A DNA stretch of 64,000 bases from an uncultured Poribacteria bacterium (GCA_951812525.1 OX638316.1:4272506-4336505); one strand, 5' to 3'; counted from the stretch's first letter, positions 42,764 through 53,272 are shown. Numbers and translations: made by a program. The notes: generated by a model from the sequence alone, not told the origin.

Positions 42764-43531
42764 ATGGCTAGTCAATTTTTATCGGTTGCGCTGGAGGCAG
42801 CCAAAAACGCCGAAGAGATCATCATCTCTTACTACACCGGTGATATAAAAGTCGAGATGAAAGCAGATGAGACACCGGTTACGCTTGCCGATAGAGGTGC
42901 GGAACACGTTATCCGTGAAACCATTAAGCAGGCTTTTCCCGACCACGGTTTTTTAGGTGAAGAATATGGCACACAGGAAGGGACATCACCATATATGTGG
43001 ATTATCGATCCCATTGATGCGACTAAGAATTACATCCGAAAAATCCCGATTTTCGGCACGCAAATCGCGCTGATGAAAGGTGATGAGCTTATCCTCGGTG
43101 TTTCTAATGCCCCACTTTTAAACGAACTCCTCTATGCGGAAGCAGGGAGTGGTGCGTTCCTGAATGGTGAACCGATTCAGGTGTCCGACGTAACGCAACC
43201 CGAAGAGGCGATGGTATGCCACGGCGGGCTGAAGTGGTTTACGGAAAAGGGCACTTTCCCCGGTGCTTACAACCTTATCAACGATGCTGCACGCACCAGA
43301 GGGTTTGGCGATTTCTACATGTATCATCTCGTGGCTTCTGCGAGGGCTGATGCTGTTATTGAAGCCGCAATTAGTGTCTGGGACATCGCTGCGATCACTG
43401 TTATTGTGCGAGAAGCCGGTGGGCAGGTGACGGACATACAGGGACAGCCCATTACGAAAGAGACCGCGTCTCTCGTGGCAACAAATGGGATCTTACACAG
43501 CACGGTTCTGAACTACTTTAACAACGCCTGA
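42764..43531 (+). CDS. Inositol-monophosphatase-family phosphatase (HisN-like)
   Basis: 255 residues. Metal motifs: Glu66/Glu67 (FLGEEYG), Asp82/Asp85 (IIDPIDATKNYIRKIP; the usual DPIDGT has Ala for Gly) and Asp207 (SVWDIAAITVIVREAGG). TRGFGDFYMYHLVASARADAVIE resembles the histidinol-phosphate phosphatase HisN of actinobacteria. Li-sensitive Mg-dependent hydrolysis of a small phosphate ester is expected; histidinol phosphate or inositol phosphate are both possible. RBS AGGAGAATTT precedes the ATG. Confidence 0.85.
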   Translation: MASQFLSVALEAAKNAEEIIISYYTGDIKVEMKADETPVTLADRGAEHVIRETIKQAFPDHGFLGEEYGTQEGTSPYMWIIDPIDATKNYIRKIPIFGTQIALMKGDELILGVSNAPLLNELLYAEAGSGAFLNGEPIQVSDVTQPEEAMVCHGGLKWFTEKGTFPGAYNLINDAARTRGFGDFYMYHLVASARADAVIEAAISVWDIAAITVIVREAGGQVTDIQGQPITKETASLVATNGILHSTVLNYFNNA

Positions 43532-43536
43532 TTTCC

Positions 43537-43565
43537 TTGATTATTTGGTGGAGATGTGTTATACT
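43537..43565 (+). promoter_or_regulatory. Promoter TTGATT-17-TATACT
   Basis: TTGATT 43537-43542, 17-base spacer, TATACT 43560-43565, about 53 bases before the cyclase gene. Confidence 0.65.
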
Positions 43566-43617
43566 ACTTATCATAGGCTCGTAAAAACAACAGGTTGGTA
43601 GGAAGGAAAAATATAAA

Positions 43618-44298
43618 ATGCACCTTGACTTTAAAAATGTGCTGGATCTGTCTTATGTGGTCGATGAAGATAGTCCACGTGAATTGCCGATTGATCCGGC
43701 GAAAATATACGATCAGGCGACGTTAGAGAAAGATGGCTACTTTGAAAGCCGCGTTGACATGTCCGGACATTACTCTACGCACATGGACGCGCCGTGTCTC
43801 ATGTACCCGGGTGGGGCTACGATCGCCGAGATTCCAAAAGAAAAACTAACTGGACACGCCGTGTTGATGGACTTTTCGGCGATTAAGAAACCCAAAGACG
43901 CTGTGACTGCCGAAGATGTTGAGACATGGATAGCCGAAAATGGCGAAATTCCCGAAGGCAGTATCGTTTTTATGCGAACGGGGATGGACAGATTCGTCTA
44001 TCAGGATAACTTCAACCGAGAATGGATCGGTTTCAGCGAGGATGCCGCTGAACTGCTGGTCGAAAAAGGGATAAAAGTTATAGGCACAGACGCCTGTAGC
44101 ATTGATTCGGTGGCGGGACACCCTCCGTTGTACGACGGTTTACCGCCTGCACACCTTGTTTTCCTCGGCGCTGGCGTCCCACATGTTGAAGACCTGTGCA
44201 ATCTAAGTCAGTTACCGACGCACTTCTATGTGGTAATCGCACCGCTAAAATTAGCACAGAGTTCTGGGGCACCGACCCGCGTGTTTGCGTTCGTATAA
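43618..44298 (+). CDS. Cyclase family protein (kynurenine-formamidase-like)
   Basis: 226 residues. The metal-binding HxxxHxD motif is seen at His51/His55/Asp57 (MSGHYSTHMDAPC), matching the Cyclase/KynB Pfam signature HxGTHxDAP. Later GTDACSIDSVAGHPPLYDGLPPAH holds further conserved residues. Fold members hydrolyse formylkynurenine or related amides/lactones with Zn or Mn; no kyn genes are nearby, so the substrate is unknown. The stop comes 63 bases before the tRNA nucleotidyltransferase start and a shared transcript is likely. Confidence 0.85.
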   Translation: MHLDFKNVLDLSYVVDEDSPRELPIDPAKIYDQATLEKDGYFESRVDMSGHYSTHMDAPCLMYPGGATIAEIPKEKLTGHAVLMDFSAIKKPKDAVTAEDVETWIAENGEIPEGSIVFMRTGMDRFVYQDNFNREWIGFSEDAAELLVEKGIKVIGTDACSIDSVAGHPPLYDGLPPAHLVFLGAGVPHVEDLCNLSQLPTHFYVVIAPLKLAQSSGAPTRVFAFV

Positions 44299-44360
44299 GT
44301 ATCCTAAAAGGATACTACCCTGCCGATAGGATTGTGGAGATTTCGTCCGACAACAGAAAA

Positions 44361-45812
44361 ATGACACCCAATATTCCTGAACCGATCCTAAACCTGTTAC
44401 AGGAAATCGGCGAAGTCGGAGGAGAAGGAACTTACCTCGTCGGTGGGTTCGTCCGGGATCTTCTTCTCAAACGACCAAGCCTTGACATCGACATCGTAGT
44501 AGAAGAGGATGCAATCCGAGTTGCAGAAGCGATGGGAAATCGGTGGAATGGAACAGTGCACGTGCATCCACAATTCGGCACTGCAACAGTCACGCCAGCG
44601 AACCCGAACCTGCCCAAAATAGACTTCGTCACAGCGCGTCGTGAAACGTATGAAAGCTCCGCAGCGTTACCTACTGTAGCATACGGGACTATCACGGACG
44701 ACTTGTGCCGACGAGATTTCTCGATCAATGCGTTGGCGATGCAGTTAGATACTAACGCTTTTGGTACAATTGTCGATAAAACCGGTGGACTCGAAGACCT
44801 TGAGAAAAGGACCATCCGTGTGCTGCACAAACGGAGTTATGTGGACGATCCGACGCGTATTTTCCGTGCTTGTCGGTATGCTGGGCGTTACGGGTTTCGT
44901 ATCGCTGATAGCGATACAGTGTTGATTCGGAAAGCACTCCCTATACTGGCAAAACTGAGTGGCGAACGGATTCGGAACGAAATCGACAGAATCCTTTTGG
45001 AAGAGAATGCTCCGCGGATCGTGGGACAATTGGCAGAATTCGGTGCATACGATTCTATCTTCACGGGGTGGCAGATTTCGCCAAGCTTCGCGTCTGATTT
45101 CCAAGCAGCACAACACGCAATTGTTTGGGCATCAGAACATCTTACTGATGAAGAATTCCAACCTGAACTCGTCCGTTGGATGTCGCTTTTTAGTACTCGG
45201 ACGGCGATATATCAAATTGAGGCACTTAGTTTCAGGCTTGTATTGACACATCAACTTCGGAGATTGGTAAGTCGAACACAAGCGTCGCAACACAGCGTCT
45301 CGCTTGAGAAGGTGACACACGCTGTATTTGAGAAACTCGGACTTCCGCTTTCGCAGAACGCTTCAATTGAATATCACAATGGAAAATGGTGCATTGTCGA
45401 TGCGGATACGCCAGCAAGCGAAGGAACGACCTACGTATGTGGTGAAGGAAATCTTTATCGCATAGAAACACCGCTGACCGCTTATAGGCAGCTAAGTCTA
45501 GCACTCGCTGCATTACAGGAAACAGTAAAGCCGAGTGAAATTTATCGATTGCTAAAGCCTTATCCGATTGAGGCGTTGGTCTTGGCATCTGGTAGTAAAA
45601 GCATAGCGACCTGGAAACGTGAAAAAATAAGAGACTATCTTCTGGTCCTTCGCAAGGTTCAGCCCTTTATTACTGGGGAAGATTTGATTCAATTAGGGAA
45701 AAAACCGAGCAGGACATTTGAAACACAACTTTGGGAACTATTTGCCGCACAATTAGACGGAAAAATTAGCAAAAAAGAGGAGGCATATTCCCGCTTACGG
45801 ACTCTTGTATAG
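44361..45812 (+). CDS. tRNA nucleotidyltransferase/poly(A) polymerase family protein
   Basis: 483 residues from ATG 44361; the frame stays open upstream but would overlap the cyclase gene. Class II nucleotidyltransferase head: TYLVGGFVRDLLL, catalytic Asp42/Asp44 (LDIDIVVE), RRDFSINALAM and DDPTRIFRACRYAGRYGFRI. The C-terminal region is long (~230 residues) and lacks an HD phosphohydrolase motif, unlike E. coli CCA. It may be a CCA-, CC- or A-adding enzyme; which cannot be told, and a partner gene could lie elsewhere. It finishes 34 bases before the site-2 protease ATG. Confidence 0.85.
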   Translation: MTPNIPEPILNLLQEIGEVGGEGTYLVGGFVRDLLLKRPSLDIDIVVEEDAIRVAEAMGNRWNGTVHVHPQFGTATVTPANPNLPKIDFVTARRETYESSAALPTVAYGTITDDLCRRDFSINALAMQLDTNAFGTIVDKTGGLEDLEKRTIRVLHKRSYVDDPTRIFRACRYAGRYGFRIADSDTVLIRKALPILAKLSGERIRNEIDRILLEENAPRIVGQLAEFGAYDSIFTGWQISPSFASDFQAAQHAIVWASEHLTDEEFQPELVRWMSLFSTRTAIYQIEALSFRLVLTHQLRRLVSRTQASQHSVSLEKVTHAVFEKLGLPLSQNASIEYHNGKWCIVDADTPASEGTTYVCGEGNLYRIETPLTAYRQLSLALAALQETVKPSEIYRLLKPYPIEALVLASGSKSIATWKREKIRDYLLVLRKVQPFITGEDLIQLGKKPSRTFETQLWELFAAQLDGKISKKEEAYSRLRTLV

Positions 45813-45846
45813 CAAGATTCGGCTTGCAAGCGGCACCAAATACATA

Positions 45847-46530
45847 ATGACTAATTTCGATCCTTTTTCCGCGATTCTTGTGGTTACACAGTTCATTATT
45901 TTGTTAACCTTTCACGAATGGGGACACGCGAAGTCAGCGGATATGTTGGGCGACCCGACAGCACGTCAGCAGGGACGGATGTCGCTGAATCCGGGAGTTC
46001 ACATCGACATTATTGGCACGGTGATACTACCACTGCTCGGAACCCTTTTTGGCGGTGCTTTCTTTGGTTGGGCGAAACCGGTGCCAGTCAACCCCTTCAA
46101 TCTCAAGAATCCGAGACGAGACCTCATGTTGATTGCAGCAGCGGGACCTTTCATGAATATTGTTCTCACTTTTGCAATTTTGGGAGGACTCAGGATAGTA
46201 TTGGAATTTACTGATTTCAGCCCGCGCGAATCCTTACTTCACGCTGAAATAAACAGACAAGTCGTCCGTATGGGACTTATCAGCGTGTTTCTCGCAGCCT
46301 TTAATATGCTTCCCTTGTTCCCACTGGACGGATTTAGTGTTGTTAGAGGCTTGCTCCCGGAAAATGCGGCACGCCAATTTGAAAAACTGAGTCCATACGG
46401 CATGCCAATTTTGATGTGCCTTATCTTTCTGCCGAGTCTCTTCCGTATACCTAACTATGTATTCGGATTCTTGAGTGAGGTTAGTTACGCGACATTTAAT
46501 TTTATAGCGCAAATTGTTGGCTTACGATAA
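45847..46530 (+). CDS. Site-2 protease family (M50) membrane metalloprotease
   Basis: 227 residues from ATG 45847 (MTNFDPFSAIL); a TTG at 45805 is in frame but overlaps the tRNA nucleotidyltransferase gene. Zinc motif HEWGH in LLTFHEWGHAKSADMLGDPTA, and the second ligand block NMLPLFPLDGFSVVRGLLP (the NxxPxxPLDG-type block carrying Asp). About five or six membrane helices, no PDZ domain, so it resembles the short intramembrane-protease group (SpoIVFB/YwhC-like). It cleaves within membrane segments of a substrate that is unknown here. Confidence 0.9.
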   Translation: MTNFDPFSAILVVTQFIILLTFHEWGHAKSADMLGDPTARQQGRMSLNPGVHIDIIGTVILPLLGTLFGGAFFGWAKPVPVNPFNLKNPRRDLMLIAAAGPFMNIVLTFAILGGLRIVLEFTDFSPRESLLHAEINRQVVRMGLISVFLAAFNMLPLFPLDGFSVVRGLLPENAARQFEKLSPYGMPILMCLIFLPSLFRIPNYVFGFLSEVSYATFNFIAQIVGLR

Positions 46531-46553
46531 AAAACAGGCTTTTTTATACCAAA

Positions 46554-46582
46554 TTGCATTTTGCCCGTTTCTATTGTAAAAT
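46554..46582 (+). promoter_or_regulatory. Promoter TTGCAT-17-TAAAAT for scpA-scpB-thrC
   Basis: TTGCAT 46554-46559, 17-base spacer, TAAAAT 46577-46582, 34 bases before scpA. Confidence 0.6.
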
Positions 46583-46615
46583 CTGTGAGTTATTACAACT
46601 CCGAAAGCAACATAC

Positions 46616-47467
46616 ATGTTAATCGAAACAATTCAAAATTCTGAAAGCCAAGATCCCGATACTGTATCTACAACTCCGATGTACTCCGTCAAGTTAGAGG
46701 GATTTGAGGGACCGTTAGACCTACTTCTCCATCTCATTGAAAAAGAAGAGATGGATATTTACGATATTCAGATCTCACAAATCACGGATCGGTATCTGGA
46801 ATACATCAATTTAATGGAGCAGTTGGACCTGGATGTGGCTTCGGAATTTTTGGTGATGGCAGCAACGCTTCTTCATATCAAATCTCAGAGCATCCTGCCG
46901 CATCTGACCGCAGATGGTGAACACACACTTGGGGACCAAGCGGAACTTGTCCGGCAACTCTTAGAATATAAGGCTTTCAAAGAGGCTGCACAGGCACTGG
47001 ACGTTTACGCCGAACGACGGATATTGCTCTACAGCAGAAGTCCAGAACTACATGCAGATTTAGATGGGACCCGTGAGTTTGAAATTAGAGCGACCCTATT
47101 TGATTTACTCACTGCCTTCAAAAATGTGAATGACCGGGTTGCGGAGATAGATCTCGAAGAAGTATACGAAACGGTTGAAGAAGAGACGATCACTGTTGAG
47201 GACAAAATCGATTTTATTGACAGACAGTTAGAAAACGCCGACCAATTGCTTTTCGAGGATTTGTTCCCGCTATCTTCAAGTAAAACGGACAGAATTGTCA
47301 CATTCCTTGCTATTTTAGAACTGATTCGGATAGGAAGGATTGTCACGGTTCAAACCGATCATTTTGAGAGTATTTATATCGTTAAACAGGAGCAGGAAGC
47401 GTCCGATCGTGAGATTGCGTCGCCGCCGCCCGTAGAAATCCCTCCTTCAGATGAACGAGGCTATTAG
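46616..47467 (+). CDS. scpA: Segregation and condensation protein A
   Basis: 283 residues. Kleisin subunit of the bacterial SMC condensin. Core: VKLEGFEGPLDLLLHLIEKEEMDIYDIQISQITDRYLEYI at ~25-65, then LDVASEFLVMAATLLHIKSQSILP and the C-terminal winged helix (RIVTFLAILELIRIGRIVTVQ). The N-terminal ~22 residues (to MYSVKLEG) are extra; Met22 could also start. Directly followed by scpB after 11 bases, the usual gene order. Confidence 0.95.
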   Translation: MLIETIQNSESQDPDTVSTTPMYSVKLEGFEGPLDLLLHLIEKEEMDIYDIQISQITDRYLEYINLMEQLDLDVASEFLVMAATLLHIKSQSILPHLTADGEHTLGDQAELVRQLLEYKAFKEAAQALDVYAERRILLYSRSPELHADLDGTREFEIRATLFDLLTAFKNVNDRVAEIDLEEVYETVEEETITVEDKIDFIDRQLENADQLLFEDLFPLSSSKTDRIVTFLAILELIRIGRIVTVQTDHFESIYIVKQEQEASDREIASPPPVEIPPSDERGY

Positions 47468-47478
47468 GAACTTAGTTT

Positions 47479-48120
47479 ATGGATGCTGAATACGTTACTC
47501 TTGTAGACCCGATAGATGACCCAGAATCGCTATCGGAACAGATGCTGAAGTCAATTTTGGAAGCGATCCTGTTCGCTGCGAGTGAACCGATTTCAGTGAA
47601 ACAGTTTCAAGCCGTGTTGCCAGAATTAGACGTGCGGGTGCTTCGGAAAGTGCTTTCCGAACTTCGTGATGAGTACGAACAGATGGAAAGAAGTTTTCGC
47701 CTCACTGAAGTAGCGAACGGTTACCAAATCTGCACGTGTCCTCAATATTCGGAGTGGATTCAGAAGTTTTACACCCAGCAGGTTCGCGTCACGCTGACAC
47801 CTTCTGCCTTAGAAACACTGGCGATTGTTGCTTACAAGCAGCCTGTTACGCGGGCAGATGTAGCGGCAATCCGAGGCGTAAACAGTGATAGTGTCCTCAA
47901 TTCACTCCTTGAGAAAAGACTTATCTCCATTGCTGGTAGAAAGGCAGGGCGCTCCCTCCTTTTCTCAACTACCGACGAGTTTCTTCAACAATTCGGATTG
48001 AAAGATGCTTCTGAATTGCCTTCACTCGATGAGATTGACGAGCTTCTGAGCACACCAAACGGGAGCGAAACGCCTGAAAATACACTTCCAGCCGCTACAG
48101 AGGAAGGCACAGCGCAATGA
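47479..48120 (+). CDS. scpB: Segregation and condensation protein B
   Basis: 213 residues with two winged-helix domains. Core motifs: [87 protein letters not shown]. ScpB dimers bind ScpA in the SMC complex that compacts and separates chromosomes. The stop overlaps the thrC start by 4 bases (ATGA), so the three genes are translationally linked. An acidic tail (~190-213) is variable. Confidence 0.95.
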   Translation: MDAEYVTLVDPIDDPESLSEQMLKSILEAILFAASEPISVKQFQAVLPELDVRVLRKVLSELRDEYEQMERSFRLTEVANGYQICTCPQYSEWIQKFYTQQVRVTLTPSALETLAIVAYKQPVTRADVAAIRGVNSDSVLNSLLEKRLISIAGRKAGRSLLFSTTDEFLQQFGLKDASELPSLDEIDELLSTPNGSETPENTLPAATEEGTAQ

Positions 48121-49445
48121 ACTACAATGCATGGTTTCAGTGCAGTGAAGGATGTGGTGAAACATATCCACTCACGGAAGTTATCTATCGTTGCAGAAGT
48201 TGCGACGGTTTATTAGAAGTGCAGCACGATGTAGAGATACTGCAAGAACAGAGTGCTGCTGAATGGAAATCCCTTTTTGAGCAACGCTACATGCATACAC
48301 GGTATCCATACGGTAGCGGTGTCTGGGGGAAAAAGGAGTTTGTCTGCCCGATCGTTGACGACCATAACATTATCTCTATGTATGAGGGTGGGACGAATTT
48401 GTTCTGGGCAGAACGCTTCGGTCAACAACTCGGCTTAAAAGACCTCTGGATTAAACAGTGCGGTAACAGTCACACTGGCTCTTTTAAAGACCTTGGGATG
48501 ACTGTTCTCGTCTCAATGGTTAAACAGATTATTGCTGAATCTGGAAACATCCGTGCTGTTATGTGTGCGTCTACTGGCGACACCTCCGCCTCACTGGCGG
48601 CGTATGCATCTGCTGCGGGTATTCCTGCGATTATCCTCTTACCCAAAGCGAAGGTTACACGCGAACAGTTAATTCAACCGATTGCTAACGGTGCGTTGAC
48701 GCTTTCGTTGGAGACGGATTTCGACGGATGCATGGCGATCGTCCAAAAACTTGCGGATCGAAAAGACTTTTACCTTGCTAATTCCATTAATTCCATCCGA
48801 ATTGAAGGACAAAAAACCATTAGCATGGAAATAGTCCAGCAGTTTGATTGGGAGGTTCCAGATTGGATTATTATTCCGGGAGGCAATCTCGGCAATGTGT
48901 CTGCGCTCGGATTAGGCTTTTTAATGATGCTGGAACTGGGCATCATTGACAAACTGCCACGCATTGCTTGCGCCCAAGCTGAACGTGCGAATCCGCTCTA
49001 CCGAAGTTATCAAACAGGTTTCACGGAATTTCATGCGATCACCGCTCAGTCTACGCAGGCGACAGCAATCCAGATTGGAAACCCTGTCTCAATCCATCGT
49101 GCGATCCGCGTCTTAAAACGGTTCGATGGTATCGTTGACCAAGCAACAGAGAAAGAATTATCTGACGCAGCGGCGCGAGCAGACAGAACAGGTTTATTCA
49201 ATTGTCCGCATACAGGTGTAGCACTGGCTGTGCTGATAAAAATGGTCGAGCGCAAACAGATTAAACCAGACGACAGAGTGATTGTAATCTCGACAGCAAA
49301 CGGTCTCAAATTCCCAGACTTCAAGGTAGGGTATCACCATACTGCTCCTGGTGAACCACCACCTCGTTACTTGAATGCGCCAATTGAATTAGAAGCAGAC
49401 TATGAAAGTGTTCTCAAGCAGATTGGTGCCCACCTCGACGGGTAA
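48117..49445 (+). CDS. thrC: Threonine synthase
   Basis: 442 residues. Converts O-phosphohomoserine to threonine with PLP. The N-terminal zinc-ribbon-like pairs Cys9/Cys13 and Cys26/Cys29 ([18 protein letters not shown]) mark the class with an N-terminal swap domain. PLP lysine Lys124 in [29 protein letters not shown] and IIPGGNLGN are cofactor-phosphate contacts. The length and ribbon fit the archaeal/cyanobacterial-like class. Linked by 4-base overlap to scpB, an unusual grouping that probably just shares the promoter at 46554. Confidence 0.95.
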   Translation: MNYNAWFQCSEGCGETYPLTEVIYRCRSCDGLLEVQHDVEILQEQSAAEWKSLFEQRYMHTRYPYGSGVWGKKEFVCPIVDDHNIISMYEGGTNLFWAERFGQQLGLKDLWIKQCGNSHTGSFKDLGMTVLVSMVKQIIAESGNIRAVMCASTGDTSASLAAYASAAGIPAIILLPKAKVTREQLIQPIANGALTLSLETDFDGCMAIVQKLADRKDFYLANSINSIRIEGQKTISMEIVQQFDWEVPDWIIIPGGNLGNVSALGLGFLMMLELGIIDKLPRIACAQAERANPLYRSYQTGFTEFHAITAQSTQATAIQIGNPVSIHRAIRVLKRFDGIVDQATEKELSDAAARADRTGLFNCPHTGVALAVLIKMVERKQIKPDDRVIVISTANGLKFPDFKVGYHHTAPGEPPPRYLNAPIELEADYESVLKQIGAHLDG

Positions 49446-49608
49446 CGCTCTACGCACATTGGAATCGGAACGTTGATGAAACTTGCAAGAAAAGATGCGA
49501 ACCTAAGATTAATTCTTGCGGGCAATCCCCCCTTTATAGGCACGCTTCAAATCTCGACGACGCGTCTGTAATATAGAGACATAAGCCACACAACATGGCG
49601 ATAATAAT

Positions 49609-49637
49609 TTGCAACGAATCCGCGAAGATGGTATAAT
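49609..49637 (+). promoter_or_regulatory. Promoter TTGCAA-17-TATAAT
   Basis: TTGCAA 49609-49614, 17-base spacer, perfect TATAAT 49632-49637, about 55 bases before xylA. Confidence 0.75.
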
Positions 49638-49691
49638 TTAGATGTTCGTCCACGAACTTCGCCAAAATTAACAAATAATAGGAGTGAATGC

Positions 49692-50861
49692 ATGTCAGAA
49701 CAGTATCAGCCTAAGCCTGAGCATAAATTCACCTTTGGATTATGGACTGTCGGTAATCCAGGACGCGACCCATTCGGTGATGTTGTCAGGCCCCTCTTGA
49801 AACCTACTTACACTGTAAAAAAACTAAGCGAGTTGGGCGCGTACGGCGTCAATTTACACGATAACGACTTAGTTCCCTTTGATGCCTCAGCAGTTGAACG
49901 TGATAAAATCGTTAGCGAATTCAAACAAGCTCTCGCCGACCACGGCATGAAAGTGCCGATGGCAACAACAAATCTCTTTTTTCATCCAGTTTTTAAAGAT
50001 GGTGCGTTTACTTCTAACGACCCGAAAGTGCGAGCGTTTGCGATCCAGAAGACTCTGAATGCTATCGACCTCGGTGTAGAACTCGGGGCAACTATCTATG
50101 TGTTTTGGGGTGGACGTGAAGGTTCGGAAGTCGATGCTTCTAAAAACGGACCCGATACCGTCAAGTGGAACCGCGAGGCGATGAACTACTTCACGCACTA
50201 CGTTAAAGATCAGGGCTACGACCTTCGTTTCGCTCTGGAAGCGAAGCCGAATGAACCGCGCGGTGACATCTACCTACCGACGACTGGTCACATGCTTGCC
50301 TTCATCGAAACACTCGACCATCCAGAAATGGTTGGCGTTAACCCAGAATTCGCACACGAAACGATGGCGGGGTTAAGCTTCATCCACGGTGTTGCCCAGG
50401 CATACGAGGCAGGAAAACTGTTTCATATCGACCTGAATGATCAGAAGATGAGTCGTTTCGATCAGGATTTACGTTTTGGCTCGGAAAATATCAAAGGTGC
50501 TTTCTTCCTCGTCAAATTTCTCGAAGATGTTAACTGGGATGGCAATCGACACTTTGATGCACACGCTTACCGGACGGAAGATGAACAAGGCGTTTGGGAT
50601 TTCGCTGCAGGCTGTATGCGGAGTTACCTGATACTCAAAGAGAAAGCCCATCGCTTCAACGAAGATGCTGAAATTCAAGGGCTCCTCGCCGAACTGCATG
50701 CGCGGGATGTTGAACTCGAATCGCTTATGGCACACTACAACGCTGAGAGCGTCGGAAAACTGAGAAAGATAGATTTTGAACCCGATACGCTTGCGCAGAA
50801 AGGGCTTGGATACGAGAAATTGGATCAGCTCACGTTCGAGATCCTAACCGGCGTTAGATAA
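49692..50861 (+). CDS. xylA: Xylose isomerase (class I, actinobacterial type)
   Basis: 389 residues, TIM barrel. Interconverts D-xylose and D-xylulose (and glucose/fructose). Active-site residues: His56 (VNLHDND), Glu183/Lys185 ([12 protein letters not shown]), Glu219 and His222 (NPEFAHET), Asp247 (HIDLND), Asp257/Asp259 (RFDQDLRF) and Asp289 (HFDAHAYR), i.e. both metal sites complete. [21 protein letters not shown] is the short N-terminus of the Streptomyces-like class I enzymes. RBS AATAGGAGTGAATGC-ATG. No xylulokinase lies nearby; cstA follows by 47 bases. Confidence 0.95.
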   Translation: MSEQYQPKPEHKFTFGLWTVGNPGRDPFGDVVRPLLKPTYTVKKLSELGAYGVNLHDNDLVPFDASAVERDKIVSEFKQALADHGMKVPMATTNLFFHPVFKDGAFTSNDPKVRAFAIQKTLNAIDLGVELGATIYVFWGGREGSEVDASKNGPDTVKWNREAMNYFTHYVKDQGYDLRFALEAKPNEPRGDIYLPTTGHMLAFIETLDHPEMVGVNPEFAHETMAGLSFIHGVAQAYEAGKLFHIDLNDQKMSRFDQDLRFGSENIKGAFFLVKFLEDVNWDGNRHFDAHAYRTEDEQGVWDFAAGCMRSYLILKEKAHRFNEDAEIQGLLAELHARDVELESLMAHYNAESVGKLRKIDFEPDTLAQKGLGYEKLDQLTFEILTGVR

Positions 50862-50908
50862 ACGAAGTCAGTTCGCGAGCACTATTTTGAAAAAGTGGAG
50901 CCTCGCTT

Positions 50909-52801
50909 ATGAATACACTTATCATTGCGGTATTGAGTTTTGTCGGCTTCATTGTCGCCTATCATACATACGGGAAATGGTTGGCGAGAAAAATCTTCGG
51001 CTTGGACTCCGAAGCGAAGGTGCCGAGTCAAGAACTACGAGATGATGTTGATTACATCCCTACGAAAAAAGAGATTATCTTCGGACATCATTTCACGAGC
51101 ATCGCTGGTACAGGGCCGATTGTGGGACCTGCAATTGCGGTCTTTTGGGGCTGGTTACCGGCGTTGCTGTGGGTCATTCTCGGTTCGGTGTTCATCGGTG
51201 CTGTTCACGATTTTGGTGCGCTTGTTGTCTCGCTTCGTAATCGTGGGCAAAGTGTTGGCGAAGTTGCGGGTAGAATGATTGGTCCGCGCGCTAAATTCCT
51301 TTTCCTGTTCGTCCTCTTTATGGGTTTGACTATTGTCCTTGCCATCTTCGGCTTAGTCATCGCCCTGATTTTCTCCTACTACCCTGAATCTGTCCTATCT
51401 GTTTGGATAGAAATTCCCCTCGCCATAGCCATCGGTATCTGGATTTATCGCAGAGGCGGTAATATCCTCATCCCATCTATTATTGCACTTGGTATCATGT
51501 ATATCGCGATGGCACTTGGTGCTTACGTTCTACCAATTGATTTGGGACAATGGCTTGGCATTCCGCTGCTCGGACAAACTTACTTGAACGTTGTAGTGAT
51601 TTGGACCCTGGTGCTTTTTGTCTACTGCTTCATCGCCTCAGTCCTGCCCGTATGGACGCTTTTGCAACCTAGAGATTTCATCAACAGCCATGAATTGGTA
51701 TTGGCACTGGTTTTACTGGTACTTGGACTTGCCGTCGCAGGTTTGACAGGTAGGGCAGATTTGGTGGCATCTGCGCCTGCTGTTGCCTCCGACATTCCAC
51801 CGGACGCACCCCCAATTTGGCCCTTCCTGTTTATTACGATTGCGTGTGGCGCGGTTAGCGGTTTTCACTGTATGGTGAGTTCCGGGACTTCCAGCAAACA
51901 GGTAGCCTCTGAAGGCGATGCACAATACGTTGGCTACGGTGCGATGCTGCTTGAGGGTGGACTTGCTGTAATTGTTATCCTGGCTTGTTGTGCTGGCATC
52001 GGTATGGGGATTTTCAATCGGACCGGCACTGGTGCGAGTTACGCCTTCGAGCCTATCGTCAAGGCAGAGAGCATAGCCCCTGTTACCAATCAGGAGGCGT
52101 GGAAAGCACGCTATGCAATCCAAACGGAAACTAACGCTGATGGAACTACTACGGTTGTCAGCGGTTGGGCGAGTCATGGACTCAAGGCGAAGGTGAGTGC
52201 GTTTGTTGATGGTGGTGGAAACTTCCTTGCCTCGCTGGGTATCCCGCTTAAGATGAGCATTTCGATTATGGCGGTGCTTGTTGCGAGTTTTGCGGCGACA
52301 ACATTAGATACAGCAACACGGCTTCAACGGTATGTCATCTTTGAACTTGCACAAACCGTTAATATCAAGCCGCTGACAAATCGTTATATCGCGACTGCGT
52401 TGGCGTTGGTGCTTGCTGCGGCTGTTGCCTTGCTGCAGGGACCGAGTGGACCCGGTAGCGGTGGTTTGACGCTCTGGCCCCTCTTCGGCGCGACGAACCA
52501 ACTCTTGGCGGGATTAGCCTTTATGGTTATCGTCTTCTATCTCCTACGCCGCAACAAACCGATCTGGTTCGCGTTTCTCCCGATGGTCGTCATGCTTATT
52601 ATGCCTGCGTGGGCGATGCTTCACCAGATGTTCAATCCAGCGACAGGTTGGCTGTTCACCGGCAAATATCTACTCTTCGGATTCGGTGTTGTCGTGGAAG
52701 CACTGCAGATTTGGATGATTGTGGAGGGCACTATCGCATGGCGGCAGGCTCGTGGGAATTATCCCGAACTCCCGCCGTTAGAAACCGTTACGGCTGATTA
52801 A
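50909..52801 (+). CDS. cstA: Carbon starvation protein CstA family transporter
   Basis: 630 residues, about 16 membrane helices. CstA signature: HFTSIAGTGPIVGPAIAVFWGWLPALLWVILGSVFIGAVHDF near the N-terminus and LQRYVIFELAQ plus LWPLFGATNQLLAGLA near the end. CstA-type proteins take up peptides or pyruvate when carbon is short. Length is near typical for the family. It follows xylA closely and probably shares its promoter, pairing a sugar isomerase with a carbon-scavenging transporter. Confidence 0.9.
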   Translation: MNTLIIAVLSFVGFIVAYHTYGKWLARKIFGLDSEAKVPSQELRDDVDYIPTKKEIIFGHHFTSIAGTGPIVGPAIAVFWGWLPALLWVILGSVFIGAVHDFGALVVSLRNRGQSVGEVAGRMIGPRAKFLFLFVLFMGLTIVLAIFGLVIALIFSYYPESVLSVWIEIPLAIAIGIWIYRRGGNILIPSIIALGIMYIAMALGAYVLPIDLGQWLGIPLLGQTYLNVVVIWTLVLFVYCFIASVLPVWTLLQPRDFINSHELVLALVLLVLGLAVAGLTGRADLVASAPAVASDIPPDAPPIWPFLFITIACGAVSGFHCMVSSGTSSKQVASEGDAQYVGYGAMLLEGGLAVIVILACCAGIGMGIFNRTGTGASYAFEPIVKAESIAPVTNQEAWKARYAIQTETNADGTTTVVSGWASHGLKAKVSAFVDGGGNFLASLGIPLKMSISIMAVLVASFAATTLDTATRLQRYVIFELAQTVNIKPLTNRYIATALALVLAAAVALLQGPSGPGSGGLTLWPLFGATNQLLAGLAFMVIVFYLLRRNKPIWFAFLPMVVMLIMPAWAMLHQMFNPATGWLFTGKYLLFGFGVVVEALQIWMIVEGTIAWRQARGNYPELPPLETVTAD

Positions 52802-52812
52802 TTGCAAATTTT

Positions 52813-53139
52813 TTAGTCGAGGAAATCTGTAATATCTGTCAATTCCGATTCGCTTATCAAAATCGGTATACCTCGTAACACGCCTCGGTTTGGTGTACAA
52901 ACAAGATACGTAATTGATTCAAGTATCGCAATCACAAGTTCTCCATTGCGCGGGTCTAGCTTGCCAACCTCCACATAATAGTCCTTACCGTGCTTCTGAT
53001 AGGTGATACTGAAAATACGCCGATCTGAGACTTCCCAGTCCAACGTCCTTTCTGCAAATTTCTTGACAGATTTCCAGACTTCCTGAGCTTGTGTCTCGTC
53101 TTTAGCTTTAGGGATAAAAAATTTCATCTCCTCAGTCAT
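52813..53139 (-). CDS. Conserved hypothetical protein
   Basis: 108 residues, soluble. IFSITYQKHGKDYYVEVGKLDPRNGELVIAILES and YLVCTPNRGVLRGIPILI look conserved; I recall similar short proteins in other bacteria but no function. It ends 12 bases before the convergent cstA stop. Upstream, 133 bases separate it from the HigA-like gene, so it could share a transcript with it. Treat as unknown. Confidence 0.7.
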   Translation of the reverse strand: MTEEMKFFIPKAKDETQAQEVWKSVKKFAERTLDWEVSDRRIFSITYQKHGKDYYVEVGKLDPRNGELVIAILESITYLVCTPNRGVLRGIPILISESELTDITDFLD

Positions 53140-53272
53140 TTTGATTCCTCTCGAAAAAATCAGTTAGAACGAGATAGTTATAAGACAATCCCCTGCCTTA
53201 CACTCAAATTAACTTAATAAGGCGTATGAGCAAAGCGATCTAACAATTCTGAAGTAATAGGACTATTAATTG

